From Actinomycetota bacterium (GTDB lineage: Bacteria; Actinomycetota; Thermoleophilia; Gaiellales; Gaiellaceae): DNA of 5,114 bases. The notes under the pieces are model-generated. The model did not search any database. It was not told where the DNA came from and saw only the letters and a list, made by a program, of their open reading frames with translations. Both the position numbers and the translations under genes were made by a program. The stretch spans positions 1 through 5,114 of the forward strand of contig JACDCN010000173.1 of assembly GCA_013817555.1 (NCBI GenBank), in the 5' to 3' direction. Positions 1 to 5,114 of the stretch are shown here, one piece after another; position 1 is the stretch's first letter, and each line of letters starts with the position of its first letter.

Positions 1-115
1 GCGTGGGCGACTCGGGAGTGCGTTCAGCGACTTGGTCGTCTTCCTCATCTTGATCGTGTTCATGATCGTGCGCCCACAGGGGATCTTCGGCAAGCCGGAG
101 GTGAAGAAGGTTTGA
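1..115 (+). CDS. livH: LivH-type branched-chain amino acid ABC permease, C-terminal end (partial)
   Basis: Only the last 37 codons and the TGA stop (113-115) are present; the gene begins before the window. The reading frame starts at base 2. The translation shows one hydrophobic helix (DLVVFLILIVFMIV) followed by the tail RPQGIFGKPEVKKV. A last membrane helix followed by a cytoplasmic 'RPxGLFG' motif is typical of both permease families of the HAAT transporters, LivH and LivM. The complete gene that follows is LivM-like, and livH normally precedes livM, so LivH is the better reading. The stop overlaps the TTG start of livM by four bases (TTGA), which implies translational coupling. The fragment could in principle be the end of another LivM-like paralogue; the order argues against it but the sequence cannot exclude it. 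Confidence 0.8.
   Translation, partial: RGRLGSAFSDLVVFLILIVFMIVRPQGIFGKPEVKKV
97..102 (+). promoter_or_regulatory. Ribosome binding site for livM
   Basis: GGAGGT lies inside the last codons of livH, nine bases before the TTG at 112. It is a near-perfect anti-16S match at good spacing and is the main reason for accepting a TTG start and the long hydrophilic N-terminus of LivM. Confidence 0.7.
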
Positions 116-1554
116 GCCTGAGCGAAGGTCCCGAGCAGCCGCGGATCGGCGTCGACGAGTGGGTCGCGAGCGCGGAGGAGCGTCGCGCCCGCTCGCCTCT
201 TGCCCGAGCGCAGGACGCGATCGAGCGAGTGCCCGCCGCTGTCAAGCTCGTCGCGCTCGTCGTTCCGTTTGCGGTCTTCCCGCTGTTCGTCGACTCGGCG
301 TACCTGATGCAGGTCGGGATCGACACGCTCGTCTTCGTGCTGCTCGCACTCGGTCTGAACGTCGCGGTCGGGTGGGTGGGCCTCCTCGACCTCGGCTACG
401 TCGCCTTCTTCGGGATCGGCGCCTACCTGTACGCGGCGGTCGCGTCCGAGTACGCGGGCCGCTATTGGGACGCAGCCATCGCCATTCCGGTCATCGCGGT
501 TGCCGTCGCGGTCAGCGGCTTCCTCGTCGGGCTTCCGTCTCGCCGGCTCGTCGGCGACTACCTCGCAATCGTGACGCTTTTCTTCCTCCAGCTCTGGCTG
601 GTCGTCCTCATCAACGCCTCGTGGTCGCGGGGGCCGAACGGGATCTCGGACATCTATCCGCTCCAGTTCTTCGGTCGCCAGGTCACCTCGCTCGACGGCT
701 ACTTCTATGTCGCCCTCATCGCGTTCGTCGTGATCATCTCGTTCCTGTACCTCCTGAACCAGTCGCGAACCGGTCGCGCCTGGAGAGCGCTACGCGAGGA
801 CGAGTTGGCGGCTGAGCTGATGACGATGCCCGTGAGCCGTCTGAAGCTGATGGGGTTCGCGGTGGGCGCCGGCATCGCGGGCGTCGCCGGGGCGATCTAC
901 GCTCCCGTCCAGGGCGCAGTATTTCCCGCGAACTTCGACCTCGTTCTGCTGATCACCCTGTATGCAATGGTCGTCCTCGGCGGCGCGGGCAGCCTGGTCG
1001 GCGTGACGGTGGGCGCGGTGCTGATCAACGGCTTGCTGGAGGCGCTGAACGATGCCGACAACGCGAGCTGGATCTTCTACGGGGTCGTCGCGATCGCGCT
1101 CATCGCGTTGCTGCGTCCCTGGTGGCAGCCGATCGCCGTGCTCGGCTCGACCGTCGTCTTCGGTTTCGCCGTGCACGAGATCGCCGAGCAGGCGCGGCCG
1201 TCCCTCGTCGGAGGAGCCACTTTCGGCGATTCTCGCATCGACCGGCTCGTCGACTCGTGGGTGCTCCTGCCGCAGAACATCCTCACGGGGGACGGGCTTC
1301 CGACTGGATGGCTCGGAAGGCTGGCCTACATCGCGCTGGTCGCATCGGTTCTCGGACTGACGCTCGTCCGCAGCCACCTCTGGCGGCTGGTGGGGCTTGT
1401 CCCCGTTCTCTATCTGGCGGCGTGCGTATGGGCGAACCTCCTGGTCTCGCAGCCGGCAGTGGCGCGTTTCGTTCTCATCGGCGGCATGCTCGTCGGGTTG
1501 ATGGCGTACCGGCCGGAGGGCCTCTTCGGCAAGCAACGCGTGGAGATCGTCTAG
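112..1554 (+). CDS. livM: LivM-type branched-chain amino acid ABC transporter permease, with extra C-terminal membrane segment
   Basis: 480-residue inner-membrane permease that would pair with LivH to form the channel of a HAAT transporter. Residues 1-42 are hydrophilic and probably cytoplasmic. Family landmarks follow: GLNVAVGWVGLLDLGYVAFF and GIGAY (81-105), matching the usual LN...GxxGLLSLGHAAFFGIGAY; GPNGI (174-178); the cytoplasmic coupling loop RTGRAWRALREDELAAELM (219-237), which should contact the ATPases; and GGAGSLVGVTVGA (290-302). A helix at about 320-336 ends in LLRPWWQP (333-340), where most LivM proteins finish with FRPQGLFG. Here the chain continues for about 110-130 residues: a helix (about 339-356), a polar loop (357-400), two helices (about 402-419 and 425-444), then a terminal helix with YRPEGLFG (466-473). 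The length is well above the roughly 300-420 usual in the family. The TTG start is supported by the GGAGGT at 97-102. Two in-frame TAG codons end it, three bases before livG. Family assignment is firm; the exact substrate (Leu/Ile/Val or another amino acid or amide) cannot be read from the sequence. Confidence 0.93.
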   Translation: MSLSEGPEQPRIGVDEWVASAEERRARSPLARAQDAIERVPAAVKLVALVVPFAVFPLFVDSAYLMQVGIDTLVFVLLALGLNVAVGWVGLLDLGYVAFFGIGAYLYAAVASEYAGRYWDAAIAIPVIAVAVAVSGFLVGLPSRRLVGDYLAIVTLFFLQLWLVVLINASWSRGPNGISDIYPLQFFGRQVTSLDGYFYVALIAFVVIISFLYLLNQSRTGRAWRALREDELAAELMTMPVSRLKLMGFAVGAGIAGVAGAIYAPVQGAVFPANFDLVLLITLYAMVVLGGAGSLVGVTVGAVLINGLLEALNDADNASWIFYGVVAIALIALLRPWWQPIAVLGSTVVFGFAVHEIAEQARPSLVGGATFGDSRIDRLVDSWVLLPQNILTGDGLPTGWLGRLAYIALVASVLGLTLVRSHLWRLVGLVPVLYLAACVWANLLVSQPAVARFVLIGGMLVGLMAYRPEGLFGKQRVEIV

Positions 1555-1557
1555 TAG

Positions 1558-2373
1558 GTGGCCGCCGAACTGATGGCCGAGGAGCGAGCGCCGTTGCTCG
1601 AGGTGCGCGGCCTCTCGCTCGCGTTCGGGGGTGTCAGATGCCTCGACGGGCTCGACCTCACCGTTTGGGAGGGTGAGGTCGTGAGCGTCATCGGTCCGAA
1701 CGGAGCCGGCAAGACGACGCTCTTCAATGTCATCACCGGCGTCTATCCACCCGAGGCGGGCGAGATTCTGTTCGAGGGGAAATCGGTACTCGGCCTGGAT
1801 CCCCACCAGATCGCCCGCCGCGGCATCGCCCGCACGTTCCAGACGCTGCGCCTGTTCCTGAACATGACCGTGAAAGAGAACGTCATGGCTGCCGCGTACG
1901 GCCATACGCGCGCAGGTGTCGTGCGCTCCGTCCTACGCACGCCGGGCATGCGGCGCGAGGAGCGTGAGATCGAGCAGCTTGCCGAGGAGCGGCTCGCCTT
2001 CTTTGGCGACCGGCTCGTCGGCTACCGCTGGCGTCAACCCGCCTACAGCCTCTCCTACGCGAATCGTCGCCGCCTCGAGATCGCCCGCGCGACCGCCGCC
2101 AAGCCACGGCTGCTCCTGCTCGACGAGCCCGCCGCAGGCATGAACCCGGTCGAGACGCACGAGATGACGGAGCTCATCGGCCGGCTCCGCGAGGAAGGCG
2201 GCTACACGATCCTCGTCATCGAGCACGACATGCACGTCGTCGAGGGGATCTCGGACCGCGTCGTCGCGCTCGACCACGGCATCAAGATCGCGGAGGGAAC
2301 GTTCGGCGAGGTCGCGACCGATCCCCGGGTCGTGGAGGCGTATCTGGGGACGTCGGCGGCGGAGCGGAAGTGA
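1558..2373 (+). CDS. livG: LivG-type ABC transporter ATP-binding protein
   Basis: 271-residue cytoplasmic ATPase that would pair with LivF to power the LivHM channel. Numbered from GTG 1558: Walker A GPNGAGKT (46-53), Q-loop ARTFQTLRLF (91-100, Q95), signature region LSYANRRRLEIARA (165-178), Walker B LLLLDEP (185-191) with catalytic Glu190, and H-loop His in VIEHDM (H223). The longer spacer after the Q-loop (about 105-160) and a C-terminal tail (250-271) ending VVEAYLGT fit LivG rather than LivF. The signature departs from the common LivG form LSYGxQRR: Gly is replaced by Ala168 and Gln by Arg170. The start is uncertain: GTG 1558 lies directly after the tandem TAG stops of livM, with a weak TGGAGA 11 bases upstream; the in-frame ATG at 1573 (MAEERAPLLEV) has AGGTGG 11 bases before it and is equally plausible, giving 266 residues. 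The stop overlaps livF. Confidence 0.95.
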   Translation: MAAELMAEERAPLLEVRGLSLAFGGVRCLDGLDLTVWEGEVVSVIGPNGAGKTTLFNVITGVYPPEAGEILFEGKSVLGLDPHQIARRGIARTFQTLRLFLNMTVKENVMAAAYGHTRAGVVRSVLRTPGMRREEREIEQLAEERLAFFGDRLVGYRWRQPAYSLSYANRRRLEIARATAAKPRLLLLDEPAAGMNPVETHEMTELIGRLREEGGYTILVIEHDMHVVEGISDRVVALDHGIKIAEGTFGEVATDPRVVEAYLGTSAAERK

Positions 2374-3101
2374 CGAACGCGAACGGAAAGCCCCAGCCGC
2401 TGCTGCGGCTCGAGGGCATCAACACCTACTACGGACAGATGCACATCCTCCAGGACGTCAACCTCGAGGTGGCGGAGGGCGAGCTCGTCTGCCTCCTCGG
2501 CGGGAATGCCTCCGGAAAGTCGACGACGTTAAAGACGATCCTGGGAGTCGTTCCCCCGCGCTCGGGCTCGGTCGTCTTCTCCGGCGAGAACGTCACCCGC
2601 TTCACCACCGCGCGTCGCATCGAGCGCGGGATGGCGATCGTTCCGGAGAACCGCCGGCTTTTCGGCCCGATGACGGTGCTCGAGAACCTCGAGATGGGCG
2701 CATATCTGCGCCCGCGCGCCGACCTCTCGGGGGATCTCGATCGCGTGTACGCGCTCTTCCCGCTGCTCGCGGAACGTCGCAAGCAGCTCGCGGGGACGCT
2801 CTCCGGCGGGGAGCAACAGATGGTGGCCATGGGGCGCGCGCTCATGGCCCGGCCCAAGCTGCTCCTGATGGATGAGCCGTCGATGGGCCTCGCCCCGATT
2901 CTCGTGGAGCGGAGCTTCGAGATCATCCAGCAGGTGCACGGCGCGGGTGTCGCGCTCCTCGTCGTGGAGCAGAATGCGAACGTGTCGCTCTCGATCGCGG
3001 ATCGCGGGTACGTCCTCTCGACGGGGCGCATCGTGCTCGAGGGAAAAGCGTCCGAGCTGCTCCAGCACGAGGAGCTGCGGAAGGCATACCTCGGCCGATG
3101 A
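2370..3101 (+). CDS. livF: LivF-type ABC transporter ATP-binding protein
   Basis: 243-residue cytoplasmic ATPase, expected partner of LivG. Seen in order: YYG aromatic A-loop region (20-22), Walker A GGNASGKS (44-51), VPENRRLFGPMTVLENLEMG (91-110), canonical signature LSGGEQQ (144-150), Walker B LLLMDEPS (164-171) and VVEQN (198-202). Glu at the Q-loop position (VPE-RR-F) and Gln at the switch-His position (VEQN) are normal traits of LivF and separate it from LivG. The length of about 240 residues and the end KAYLGR are also normal. The GTG start overlaps the livG TGA as GTGA, with GGAG at 2361-2364 five bases upstream. The stop overlaps the next gene's ATG as ATGA. The Walker A has Ala-Ser where Gly-Ala/Val is more usual but still satisfies GxxxxGK[ST]. 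Confidence 0.95.
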   Translation: MTNANGKPQPLLRLEGINTYYGQMHILQDVNLEVAEGELVCLLGGNASGKSTTLKTILGVVPPRSGSVVFSGENVTRFTTARRIERGMAIVPENRRLFGPMTVLENLEMGAYLRPRADLSGDLDRVYALFPLLAERRKQLAGTLSGGEQQMVAMGRALMARPKLLLMDEPSMGLAPILVERSFEIIQQVHGAGVALLVVEQNANVSLSIADRGYVLSTGRIVLEGKASELLQHEELRKAYLGR

Positions 3102-4267
3102 TGCCAAGTGACACAGTGTCACAAGGGGTCGGAGCCGGCATCCGAGCGCGCTTCCCGATCTTCGAGCACACGACGTACGCGAACTCCTGCTCGCAAGGCG
3201 CGCTCTCGGTCGACGTCCGGCGCGCGTACGAGGAGTACCTTGCCGGGTGGGACGAGCATGGCGCGGAGTGGGAGCACTGGGTCGAGCGGGCCGATGCGGC
3301 ACGGGCTTCGTTCGCCCGGCTGGTGAGCGCGGAGCCGGACGAGGTGGCCGTCAACACGTCCGTCTCGCAGGGAGTCAGCGGCTTGATCAGCGCGCTTCCA
3401 CTGGAGCCCGGGCGAAACCGCATCGTCATCTCCGAGTTCGAGTTCCCGACCGTGGGCCAGATCGCTCACGCGCAGGAGCTTCGAGGCGCAGAGGTTGTCC
3501 ATGTGCGCCCCGACCCGGACGGTCGGATCCCCGTCGAGCGTTTCGCCGAGGTGATCGACGAGCAAACAGCGCTCGTCTGCTGCACGGCGATCTCGTACCG
3601 CACGGGATACCGACTCGACGTGGTCGAGATCGCGCGCCTCGCCCACGAGCAGGGAGCACTCTGTCTCGCGGACAGCTACCAGGCCGCCGGCGCGATCCCC
3701 CTCGACGTGCGAGCCCTCGGCGTCGATCTGCTCACCTCGGGCACGGTCAAGTACCTGCTCGCGTCATCCGGTCTCGCGTTCATGTTCGTACGCCGCGATC
3801 TGCACGAGCGGCTTATGCCGACGCAGACGGGCTGGTTCGCGGACGAGGACATCTTCCGCATGGACATCTCCGACTATTCCCCGGCTGCGGACGCCCGGCG
3901 CTTCGACGCGGGAACGCCTCCGGTGCCGAACATCTACGCGGGTCTCGCTGGCATGAAGATCGTCGAAGAGGTCGGGGAGGAGGCGATCGAGGCACATGTC
4001 AAGAGGCTCGCCGACCGGCTGCTCGAAGGGCTAGACGAGCTCGAGGCGACGGTCGCCACGCCTCGTGGAAACGGAGAGTACGGCCCGCTCGTGTGCGTCG
4101 CCTCGACCGACGCGCATGCCCTCGTCGAGGAGCTCCAGCGCGAGAGGATCGTCACGTCGGAGCGAGACGCGAACCTCCGCATCTCGCTTCACCTCTACAA
4201 CGTGGAGGAGGACATCGACCGGATCCTCGGGGCGCTGGCCGCTCGCAGGGATCTGCTGAAACGCTAA
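3098..4267 (+). CDS. Class V-fold PLP-dependent aminotransferase/lyase-like enzyme
   Basis: 389-residue predicted cytoplasmic enzyme of the fold-type I, class V group (COG0520-like: cysteine desulfurase, kynureninase and isopenicillin N epimerase relatives). Seen: YANSCSQGALS (27-37) at the usual N-terminal substrate loop; NTSVSQGVSGL (86-96) at the phosphate-binding turn; ISEFEFPT (111-118); ADSYQAAG (191-198), where Asp192 should pair with the pyridine nitrogen and Gln195 flank it; SGTVKYLLASSGLAF (214-228), with Lys218 the likely Schiff-base lysine; AGTPPVPNIYA (271-281); and LRISLHLYNVEEDID (360-374), the class V C-terminal motif. The region SERDANLR before that motif carries no Cys where SufS/CsdB desulfurases have theirs, so a desulfurase role is unlikely. 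The reaction and substrate are unknown. It is the last gene of the liv operon, its ATG overlapping the livF stop; a second ATG follows at 3101 and an in-frame GTG at 3116. No good Shine-Dalgarno is seen (AAGG at 3081-3084 is 13 bases away), so translation probably depends on coupling. Confidence 0.88.
   Translation: MMPSDTVSQGVGAGIRARFPIFEHTTYANSCSQGALSVDVRRAYEEYLAGWDEHGAEWEHWVERADAARASFARLVSAEPDEVAVNTSVSQGVSGLISALPLEPGRNRIVISEFEFPTVGQIAHAQELRGAEVVHVRPDPDGRIPVERFAEVIDEQTALVCCTAISYRTGYRLDVVEIARLAHEQGALCLADSYQAAGAIPLDVRALGVDLLTSGTVKYLLASSGLAFMFVRRDLHERLMPTQTGWFADEDIFRMDISDYSPAADARRFDAGTPPVPNIYAGLAGMKIVEEVGEEAIEAHVKRLADRLLEGLDELEATVATPRGNGEYGPLVCVASTDAHALVEELQRERIVTSERDANLRISLHLYNVEEDIDRILGALAARRDLLKR
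3108..3122. promoter_or_regulatory. Perfect 15-base palindrome, possible operator
   Basis: GTGACAC-A-GTGTCAC is a perfect 7-base inverted repeat around a single central base, lying in codons 4-9 of the PLP-enzyme gene. Its symmetry and length fit a site for a dimeric repressor of TetR, GntR or similar type. In RNA it could form only a five-pair stem with a five-base loop near the start codon. No matching regulator gene is in the window and the palindrome may be coincidental coding sequence. Confidence 0.3.
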
Positions 4268-5019
4268 GCGGGCTTTCGGGCTCTGACGATCGCGCCGTGC
4301 ATGCCTTCGGCGACGCGATGCGTGAACTCCACCTCGATGTCGACGAGCCCGACCGCTTCGAGGCCTTCCCGATACTCGCGCTCCGAGAGGGCGCCGGCGA
4401 TGCAGCCGACGTGGCTGCCACGCTCGGCGCGGTCTTCAGGCGAGAGTCGGTCTTCGGCCACGATGTCGGTGATCCCGACTCGCCCTCCAGGGCGGAGCAC
4501 TCGCTGGATTTCGGCGTAGACCGAGCGCTTGTCGGTCGACAGATTCACGACGCAGTTCGAGATCACGACGTCGACGCTCTCGGCAGGGAGGGGGATCGCC
4601 TCGATCAGGCCCTTGAGGAAGTGGACGTTCTCGGCGCGCACCTTGCCGGCGTTCCGCTTAGCTAGCGCAAGCATCTCGTCCGTCATGTCGAGGCCATAGA
4701 CAGTTCCCGACGGTCCGACCCGGCGCGCGGAGAGCAGGACGTCGATGCCGCCACCCGAGCCCAGGTCGAGGACGGTCTCACCCTTGCGCAGCTCCGCGAC
4801 AGCCACTGGGTTCCCGCACCCGAGGCTGGCGGTCACCGCGTCCTCGGGAAGGCCGATGCGCTCCTCGGAGTCGTAGAGGCCACGACCGAAAAGAGTTGTC
4901 GGCTCGTCGCCGCAGCAACCGATGCTCTCGCAGTCGCACCCGCAGCCATGTCCTTCCGACAGGCCACGCGCCGCTTCCGCGTAGCGCTCGCGTACGTGCT
5001 CTCGCAGGTCCGTGCTCAT
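4264..5019 (-). CDS. arsM: Arsenite S-adenosylmethionine methyltransferase ArsM
   Basis: 251-residue cytoplasmic methyltransferase that transfers methyl groups from S-adenosylmethionine to trivalent arsenic, giving methylated and partly volatile arsenicals. The SAM-binding motif I is LDLGSGGGIDV (84-94), with the acidic residue after strand 2 at GLDMTDEM (109-116). The three cysteines of the family are present: Cys68 in ASLGCGNP, Cys156 in SNCVVNLS and Cys206 in GCIAGAL. VLRPGGRVGITDIV (174-187) is the usual post-motif strand. Residues 24-37 form a Cys-rich patch (Cys26, 28, 30, 35, 36), which may bind or hand over As(III); such N-terminal patches vary between ArsM proteins. The ATG at 5017-5019 has AAAGGAG seven bases upstream and overlaps the stop of the preceding arsR-like gene as ATGA. 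The TAG stop overlaps the stop of the convergent PLP-enzyme gene by four bases. Expression is presumably set by the ArsR-type gene upstream. Confidence 0.95.
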   Translation of the reverse strand: MSTDLREHVRERYAEAARGLSEGHGCGCDCESIGCCGDEPTTLFGRGLYDSEERIGLPEDAVTASLGCGNPVAVAELRKGETVLDLGSGGGIDVLLSARRVGPSGTVYGLDMTDEMLALAKRNAGKVRAENVHFLKGLIEAIPLPAESVDVVISNCVVNLSTDKRSVYAEIQRVLRPGGRVGITDIVAEDRLSPEDRAERGSHVGCIAGALSEREYREGLEAVGLVDIEVEFTHRVAEGMHGAIVRARKPA

Positions 5020-5114
5020 ATCGCCGCTCCTTTCAGATCGAGGACGCTCGCCGCGCGCTCGAGGCCGTCGCGGTCGAGGCTGTAGAACGCCCAGACGCCC
5101 CGTTGCTCCCGCTG
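5016..5114 (-). CDS. arsR: ArsR-family winged-helix repressor, C-terminal end (partial)
   Basis: The last 32 codons and the TGA stop (5016-5018) of a gene whose start lies beyond the window edge. The translation begins QREQRGVWAFYSLD, matching the wing beta-hairpin of ArsR/SmtB repressors (usual pattern REGRxVYYxLd), followed by a final helix DGLERAASVLDL. The family represses its own operon and releases DNA on binding As(III) or other metals through cysteines; the Cys region and recognition helix are outside the window, so the inducer cannot be judged from this piece. The assignment rests on this short motif plus its position directly before arsM, with a 4-base ATGA overlap. The shared operator and promoter should lie further upstream of arsR, outside the window. 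Confidence 0.75.
   Translation of the reverse strand, partial: QREQRGVWAFYSLDRDGLERAASVLDLKGAAI
5027..5033 (-). promoter_or_regulatory. Ribosome binding site for arsM
   Basis: AAAGGAG on the minus strand, seven bases before the arsM ATG and inside the last codons of the arsR-like gene. It is the strongest Shine-Dalgarno in the window and fixes the arsM start; it also means arsM need not rely only on coupling to arsR. Confidence 0.75.

Noticed and set aside
790..1905. Long open frame of 371 codons on the minus strand across livM and livG.
   Set aside because: It is antisense to two genes with clear family motifs; its translation is rich in Arg, Asp, Glu and His with no recognisable motif, as expected from a shadow frame in high-GC DNA.
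2529..3302. Open frame of 257 codons on the minus strand across livF and the PLP-enzyme start.
   Set aside because: No domain pattern and a composition typical of antisense high-GC frames; LivF motifs fix the real coding strand.
3098..4267. Reading the PLP enzyme as a cysteine desulfurase or selenocysteine lyase.
   Set aside because: The catalytic Cys loop before the C-terminal LRISLHLYN motif has no Cys, and the lysine context differs from the desulfurase form.
4262..4285. Possible bidirectional terminator at the convergent stops (CGCTAAGCG and repeated GGGCT).
   Set aside because: The palindrome has only four-base arms around one base, the GGGCT copies are direct rather than inverted, and no T run follows on either strand.
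3247..4665. Open frame of 472 codons on the plus strand across the PLP enzyme and antisense to arsM.
   Set aside because: The translation is low-complexity Arg/Gly/Ala-rich and crosses two well-supported genes; a shadow frame.
1..5114. CRISPR arrays, tRNA/rRNA genes, insertion sequences, integrase or phage genes.
   Set aside because: No spaced direct repeats, RNA-gene signatures, terminal inverted repeats or transposase/integrase motifs were seen, and the window is almost fully occupied by assigned genes.

Overview
The window is gene-dense, high-GC bacterial DNA with no intergenic gap of any size. It holds six coding regions, two of them cut by the window edges. GTG and TTG starts, stop-start overlaps at almost every junction and the G/C-ending codons suggest an actinobacterium-like genome. 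My guess is the Thermoleophilia/Gaiellales side, but this is a weak inference from composition and protein style; no taxonomic marker gene is present.

Positions 1-4267, plus strand: the downstream part of a branched-chain/hydrophobic amino acid ABC transporter (HAAT, Liv-type) operon. In order it has the last 37 codons of a LivH-type permease, a LivM-type permease, the ATPases LivG and LivF, and a class V-fold PLP-dependent enzyme. Junctions are a 4-base overlap (livH/livM), a 3-base gap after tandem TAG stops (livM/livG), a 4-base GTGA overlap (livG/livF) and a 4-base ATGA overlap (livF/PLP enzyme). All five are therefore probably on one message. The periplasmic or lipoprotein substrate-binding protein is not in the window and would be expected upstream. 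The PLP enzyme has the last place in the operon, so it may act on whatever the transporter imports; this is inference.

Positions 4264-5114, minus strand: the end of an arsenic-response operon. The C-terminal 32 codons of an ArsR-type winged-helix repressor overlap the start of arsM, an arsenite S-adenosylmethionine methyltransferase with the three family cysteines and an extra Cys-rich N-terminus. The arsM stop overlaps the PLP-enzyme stop tail to tail by four bases, so the two operons converge with no room for a conventional terminator between them.

Most of the content is ordinary transporter and arsenic-methylation machinery. The least ordinary features are an extra membrane/loop segment of roughly 110-130 residues near the C-terminus of LivM, the class V enzyme of unknown substrate coupled to the transporter, a perfect 15-base palindrome inside its first codons, and an altered ABC signature in LivG. 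I see no CRISPR array, tRNA, rRNA, insertion sequence or attachment site.
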